NCBI GenBank assembly: GCA_964428335.1
Contig: CAYRXW010000001.1
Coordinates: 248,001 to 312,000, forward strand
DNA from: GW2011-AR15 sp964428335
Lineage (GTDB): Archaea > Nanobdellota > Nanobdellia > Woesearchaeales > GW2011-AR15
Reading direction: 5' to 3'
DNA: 64,000 nucleotides
Position 1 is the first letter of the stretch. Each line of letters opens with the position of its first letter. A program made the position numbers and the translations under genes. The notes beneath the pieces are model-generated. The model searched no databases and was not told the origin of the DNA. It saw only the letters and a list, made by a program, of their open reading frames with translations. Below are positions 60,934 to 64,000 of the stretch, piece after piece.

Positions 60934-60956
60934 TTTTCATTCCTCCTATTATGACC

Positions 60957-61940
60957 TTAACCAAACAATGACCCAAGCCCTGCGGCTGAATCCTCTTCCT
61001 TCTTAGCTTCCTTCTTTTCAGCTTTCGGCGCTTCAGGTGCTGCCTGCGTAACCTGAGCAGCATTCTTAGCATTCCTTAGCTCTTCAGATAAAGCCTCTGG
61101 TGGAAGGCTGTTTGAAATTGATAGCATAATCCTATATGCTTTCTTGATAATATCCCCTGATGTATCAACAGTCATGAAACCTGCTTCGAGCGAGATTGCC
61201 CTTGTTTCCTTGGCTGCCTTGCCAATCATTATCTTCAATGATTCTGTTGTTGGGTATCCTGAATATACAGCCAGGTTAATGCTTTCAGTGTAAGCTGTTA
61301 CAAACTTCTGTCCGTATACCTTTTCATCAACATAAAGCACATCAGATGTGAATATAAAACCGTCTTCATATGCTGCAGTCAGGTCCAGTCCTATTTCCAT
61401 CGGCTCGATTCCAAGCCTTACAAGGATTCCTGCAAGGTCTGCATCTATTACCTGTCCTTTCTTTGCTGCAACTGCATCAGTCTTGATTGCAAGCTTTCCG
61501 CCTTCAACCCCTGTCTTGATGCCGTATTTTCCCAGTTGTCCGATGATCGGACCTGGTGCAAATGATGTTGGGCCTGCTTTTACCATTATGTCTTTTGGCG
61601 CAACCTGTCCTGCTTTTGCAGGGGCATTTGACTTATTCTTCTCCAAAAATGAATACAACTTGAATGGGTTGTCTTTTGTAAATATAAGGGCTGGCATGCC
61701 TTTGAAGTATTTTTCAAGTTCCTTCACTTTATCCTTCTTTGCCTGTGAAAAAGCAATCTTCATCAGCCTTTTCTTGGTCATCTTAAGGATTGTGCCGTTT
61801 TCCCTAAGCTTTGCTCTCATCTGGCTTACAGTCTTTGTCGGCAGGTTTGCCATGTCAACTACAGCAATCACTGGATATGTGTCCAGGAGCTTTGCAAATT
61901 CTGCTACTGATTTTTTCTTGTCTTCTGAAACGTGAGTCAT
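60957..61940 (-). CDS. rpl10: Ribosomal protein L10 (uL10, P0)
   Basis: VAEFAKLLDTYPVIAVVDMA, LRENGTILKMTKKRLMKIAF and the archaeal insert, followed by a long P1-binding helix and the end DSAAGLGSLFG. 327 residues, normal for archaea. It anchors several P1 dimers. Confidence 0.95.
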   Translation of the reverse strand: MTHVSEDKKKSVAEFAKLLDTYPVIAVVDMANLPTKTVSQMRAKLRENGTILKMTKKRLMKIAFSQAKKDKVKELEKYFKGMPALIFTKDNPFKLYSFLEKNKSNAPAKAGQVAPKDIMVKAGPTSFAPGPIIGQLGKYGIKTGVEGGKLAIKTDAVAAKKGQVIDADLAGILVRLGIEPMEIGLDLTAAYEDGFIFTSDVLYVDEKVYGQKFVTAYTESINLAVYSGYPTTESLKIMIGKAAKETRAISLEAGFMTVDTSGDIIKKAYRIMLSISNSLPPEALSEELRNAKNAAQVTQAAPEAPKAEKKEAKKEEDSAAGLGSLFG

Positions 61941-61941
61941 T

Positions 61942-62586
61942 TTAAGCTACCTTCACTGGTTTTCCCATTGTAAACTTCACATAAGCGGACTTGATGTTGT
62001 TCTCTCCCTGCGGCATGTGATGGACGATGTTATTGAACACATACTTGATGTTCTCAATAAGGTCTTCATCACTGAACTCCTCATTTCCGACGATTGTCTG
62101 CATCAGAGGGGCTTTCTTGCATGAAAGCTTGATTGTCCTTTGCAGCTTATCATAAAGTGTCTTCAAATTTGCGTTTGGCGGGACTACGCAGCCTGCTTTT
62201 GGGTTTGGCATCTTTCCCTTTGGACCTAATACCCTACCGAATGATGATGCAACTTTTGGCATGATTGTTGCCTGTGCAATGAAAAAGTCATGCGCTGTTG
62301 CAAGCTTCTTTGCTGCTTTCTTGTCTGCCTGGTATTTTTCAAACTCTGCCTGCTGAATTGCAGTATCTACTGCTTTTGCAGATTCTCCTAGTTCAGGGCC
62401 AATCAGGGCGCATACTTTTGTCTTCTTGCCCTTGCCTTTTGGAAGCTCGATAAAGAACTCAACCTGATGCTCAGGGTTTTTCAAATCAAGGCTTCTTAAG
62501 TTGACAATAAAATCAACAGCCTGCTTAAAATTCTTCTTAGATTTCCTTAATTCTAACAATGATTCTTTTAGTTTTTTTTCATCCAT
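61942..62586 (-). CDS. rpl1: Ribosomal protein L1 (uL1)
   Basis: LNL-type motif KNFKQAVDFIVNLRSLDLKN and GRVLGPKGKMPNPKAG identify L1. First gene of the L1-L10-P1 operon; the stop is one base before L10. In methanogens L1 represses this operon by binding its own mRNA; I could not identify the matching structure here. Confidence 0.96.
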   Translation of the reverse strand: MDEKKLKESLLELRKSKKNFKQAVDFIVNLRSLDLKNPEHQVEFFIELPKGKGKKTKVCALIGPELGESAKAVDTAIQQAEFEKYQADKKAAKKLATAHDFFIAQATIMPKVASSFGRVLGPKGKMPNPKAGCVVPPNANLKTLYDKLQRTIKLSCKKAPLMQTIVGNEEFSDEDLIENIKYVFNNIVHHMPQGENNIKSAYVKFTMGKPVKVA

Positions 62587-62650
62587 ATTAACCTACCCTC
62601 CTACATGAAGTAGTCTTCGGGATATATATTAGGAACTTAGGAAAAAGAAG

Positions 62651-62664
62651 TAGTTTATAAATGT
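62651..62664 (-). promoter_or_regulatory. TATA box of the L1-L10-P1 operon
   Basis: On the minus strand ACATTTATAAACTA lies ~65-78 nt before the ATG, giving a ~45-nt leader that contains a GAAG/CTTC mini-stem and the AGGAGGGT ribosome site. The longer leader, unlike the leaderless housekeeping genes, leaves room for translational control. Confidence 0.5.
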
Positions 62665-62764
62665 TTTTGTGTGGATGGCTTTGCATATAACTTCTGAGAT
62701 TGCACATAAAGTCAGGAGAGCTGCACATAAAATTATAAAAAAGATTAGTCATAACTAATAGTTT

Positions 62765-62974
62765 ATGTCCGATTGCCCTCAATGTGGTTCCAATCTAAAT
62801 CCAGAAGAAGTTAAGATAGCACAACTTCTTTTGAAAAAAAGTTTTCCATACCATAATTATAGGCAAACTGAAGGAAAGTTTGAATGTTTTTGCTGTAAAA
62901 AACTTGTTGGTCGGAAACATATGGTTTTAAATAAATTAAATGAAGAGGAAACACAAAGAGTATTTATAATTTAA
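62765..62974 (+). CDS. Small zinc-ribbon protein, 69 residues
   Basis: MSDCPQCGSNLNPEEVKIAQ then FECFCCKKLVG gives two CxxC pairs. Unrecognised otherwise. Its AT-rich codons and position next to the methyltransferase pair suggest it may belong to the accessory segment at the right edge. Confidence 0.55.
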   Translation: MSDCPQCGSNLNPEEVKIAQLLLKKSFPYHNYRQTEGKFECFCCKKLVGRKHMVLNKLNEEETQRVFII

Positions 62975-63058
62975 ACTTGTGGTTGATTTGGCTATTATAT
63001 GTTAGGGATTGTTGTTTTTAGGTATAATCTACAGTTCTTTCATTCTAATTAACAAAAA

Positions 63059-63112
63059 TTGTTGTGCAACAAAAGCAAAATTTATATATTAATTATAGTT
63101 ACATTGTAACTA
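63059..63112. promoter_or_regulatory. Promoter with two palindromes before the DUF2080-like gene
   Basis: TTGTTGTGCAACAA (63059-63072; 6-bp arms) lies upstream of the TATA box TTTATATATT (63081-63090). TAGTTACATTGTAACTA (63096-63112; 8-bp arms, one centre base) ends one base before the ATG. The second palindrome covers the expected transcription start, a typical autorepressor site. Confidence 0.5.
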
Positions 63113-63113
63113 C

Positions 63114-63278
63114 ATGGAAAGATTTCAGATAAATATTGAAGGTTATGAAATATGTGAAAAAAGGGCTGAGTATGGGGGAAATAGCGCAAGAGTTTATGTT
63201 CCAAAACATTGGAGAGGCAAAAAAGTAAAGCTAATTTTATTGGAGGATAGTGATAATCATGAGAAAATCAAAAATTAA
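63114..63278 (+). CDS. DUF2080-like small protein with AbrB-type look
   Basis: 54 residues: MERFQINIEGYEICEKRAEY then GGNSARVYVPKHWRGKKVKL. The pattern G-NSARVYVPK-W-GKKVK is that of archaeal DUF2080 (transposon-associated) proteins and resembles SpoVT/AbrB DNA-binding swaps. Too short for most gene callers. It overlaps the methyltransferase gene by 20 nt and may autoregulate through the palindrome before its start. Confidence 0.75.
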   Translation: MERFQINIEGYEICEKRAEYGGNSARVYVPKHWRGKKVKLILLEDSDNHEKIKN

Positions 63279-64000
63279 CTCAAATTTTGCAGATATTCAA
63301 ATGGTGCGTTATATGGGGAATAAGCGCAATATTTTATCTCATGTAATAAGTGCTATAATGAAAATTCATGATCCTGAAAAAATATTTTGTGATCTTATGG
63401 CAGGAACTCATTCTATAAGTTATGCAATTAAAACATTAAAAAATCATCAGATAGGTATAATCTCTAATGATAGCCAAATATGTAGCTTTATTATTGGAAA
63501 AGCACTGATAGAAAACAACACGCTAAGCACTATTGAAATAGAAGATGCAAAAAAAGATCTTAACTCAAATTTTTATAAAAATTCATTAGCATTAAAATCT
63601 AAATGGAAAGATGAATTTATAAAAAAAAATCAATATAGAACACATAATAAAATAAATTTGGCACAGCAATTTTTTCATAAAGAACCTTATTGTCTCTTTA
63701 CTTTTTATTTTGCAAATATCTTCTTTTCTCTTAATCAATGTAACGAAATTGATAGCTTTAGATATGCAATAGAAAAAATAGATGATCCAATTAAGAAAAA
63801 CATTTATCTTGCTTGTTTGATTTATGCAGTCAGTTATGGTAGTTCATCATTTGGTCATTTTGCTCAACCAAGAAAAGTGACTTCTGAGGTCAGACGGATA
63901 AGAAAAAGATCTATTTATGAACTTTTTTTCAGAAAGTTAAAAAACTTAAAAATAAATTTAAATAATAAATTGAACAAATGTTTTAATAAAGATTATAAGG
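63259..64000 (+). CDS. D12-class N6-adenine DNA methyltransferase (cut by right edge)
   Basis: ATG 63259 opens a frame with no stop to the window end (~247 residues seen). VRYMGNKRNIL and FCDLMAGTHSISYAIK fit the SAM-binding FxGxG-like motif of D12 (Dam-type) methylases. ISNDSQICSFIIGKAL and the block IYLACLIYAVSYGSSSFGHF match the middle of this class. The catalytic DPPY has not appeared and must lie beyond the edge if the enzyme is active. No restriction enzyme is seen; it could be an orphan or part of an R-M system to the right. Confidence 0.7.
   Translation, partial: MRKSKINSNFADIQMVRYMGNKRNILSHVISAIMKIHDPEKIFCDLMAGTHSISYAIKTLKNHQIGIISNDSQICSFIIGKALIENNTLSTIEIEDAKKDLNSNFYKNSLALKSKWKDEFIKKNQYRTHNKINLAQQFFHKEPYCLFTFYFANIFFSLNQCNEIDSFRYAIEKIDDPIKKNIYLACLIYAVSYGSSSFGHFAQPRKVTSEVRRIRKRSIYELFFRKLKNLKINLNNKLNKCFNKDYK

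Noticed and set aside
62587..62650. L1-binding autoregulatory RNA structure in the L1 leader
   Set aside because: Only a four-base mini-stem is visible; I could not find the asymmetric loop that mimics the 23S L1 site.
1..64000. CRISPR array, rRNA or tRNA genes, or full insertion sequences
   Set aside because: I saw no regularly spaced direct repeats, no rRNA-like stretches, no cloverleaf and no transposase ORF on reading through both strands.

Overview
The window reads as the chromosome of an AT-rich archaeon. The evidence is a set of archaeal information-processing genes: a Hel308-type helicase C-terminus, NMD3, TFS, Rpb7, Spt4, S24e, S27ae, L1-L10-P1, a TrmI-type tRNA methyltransferase and an archaeal signal peptidase. 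Promoters are TATA-box type, often 25-30 nt before the ATG, as expected for leaderless transcripts. The many small secreted or membrane proteins (DUF5667, DUF5652, DUF4349, TSP3-repeat and cupredoxin proteins), plus a soluble NiFe hydrogenase and lactate dehydrogenase, suggest a DPANN or Woesearchaeota-like fermenter. That placement is inference; no rRNA is present. I recognised no tRNA, rRNA or CRISPR array.

Layout. 1-6.0 kb holds housekeeping genes (Hel308 end, a PRPP synthetase homologue with a long N-terminal extension, DUF460, NMD3, signal peptidase, TFS). 6.06-14.46 kb is an accessory island and the most striking part: two overlapping genes encode a secreted RHS/YD-repeat system divided like the TcB and TcC components of Tc toxins. 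The first half is SpvB-like N-terminus, VCBS propeller and YD repeats. The second half has its own signal peptide, DNRLRE, FN3-like, LamG, YD repeats and RHS core, and ends in a GIY-YIG-like nuclease. An Imm26-like immunity gene overlaps its 3' end, followed by a two-helix membrane protein and a stem-loop. 14.5-22.4 kb is mixed (DUF4349, PHP, DUF167, cation exchanger, dCMP deaminase, kinase, glycosyltransferase, membrane-anchored wHTH).

22.4-25.4 kb is a compact redox operon: a ferredoxin lacking one canonical Cys, an FNR-type flavoprotein, ApbE, a ferric-reductase-like heme membrane protein and a coiled-coil protein. It may move electrons from the cytosol through the membrane to a flavinylated partner not seen here. 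A membrane-tethered JAMM protease and lactate dehydrogenase follow. 27.8-32.4 kb is a hydBGDA-type NiFe (sulf)hydrogenase operon with a maturation protease. A perfect 18-nt palindrome lies before its TATA box, and a strange diverged copy of the hydA start lies before hydA. HypA and HypC are at 41.2-41.7 kb; a DUF6390 protein at 36 kb may also be hydrogenase-linked.

33-44 kb carries transporters, secreted acidic proteins, a cupredoxin protein and an RQC-UvrD helicase fusion. 45.2-51.4 kb is a membrane operon of two BatA/VWA proteins, a coiled-coil protein, a DUF7502-like protein and an FHA protein. A PP2C-like protein at 57.2 kb hints at phospho-signalling. 54.9-57.1 kb is the PIN-Rpb7-CBS-Spt4-S24e-S27ae cluster, and 62.6-59.7 kb (minus strand) the L1-L10-P1 operon. 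The right edge has a DUF2080-type small protein overlapping a D12-class adenine methyltransferase that runs out of the window.
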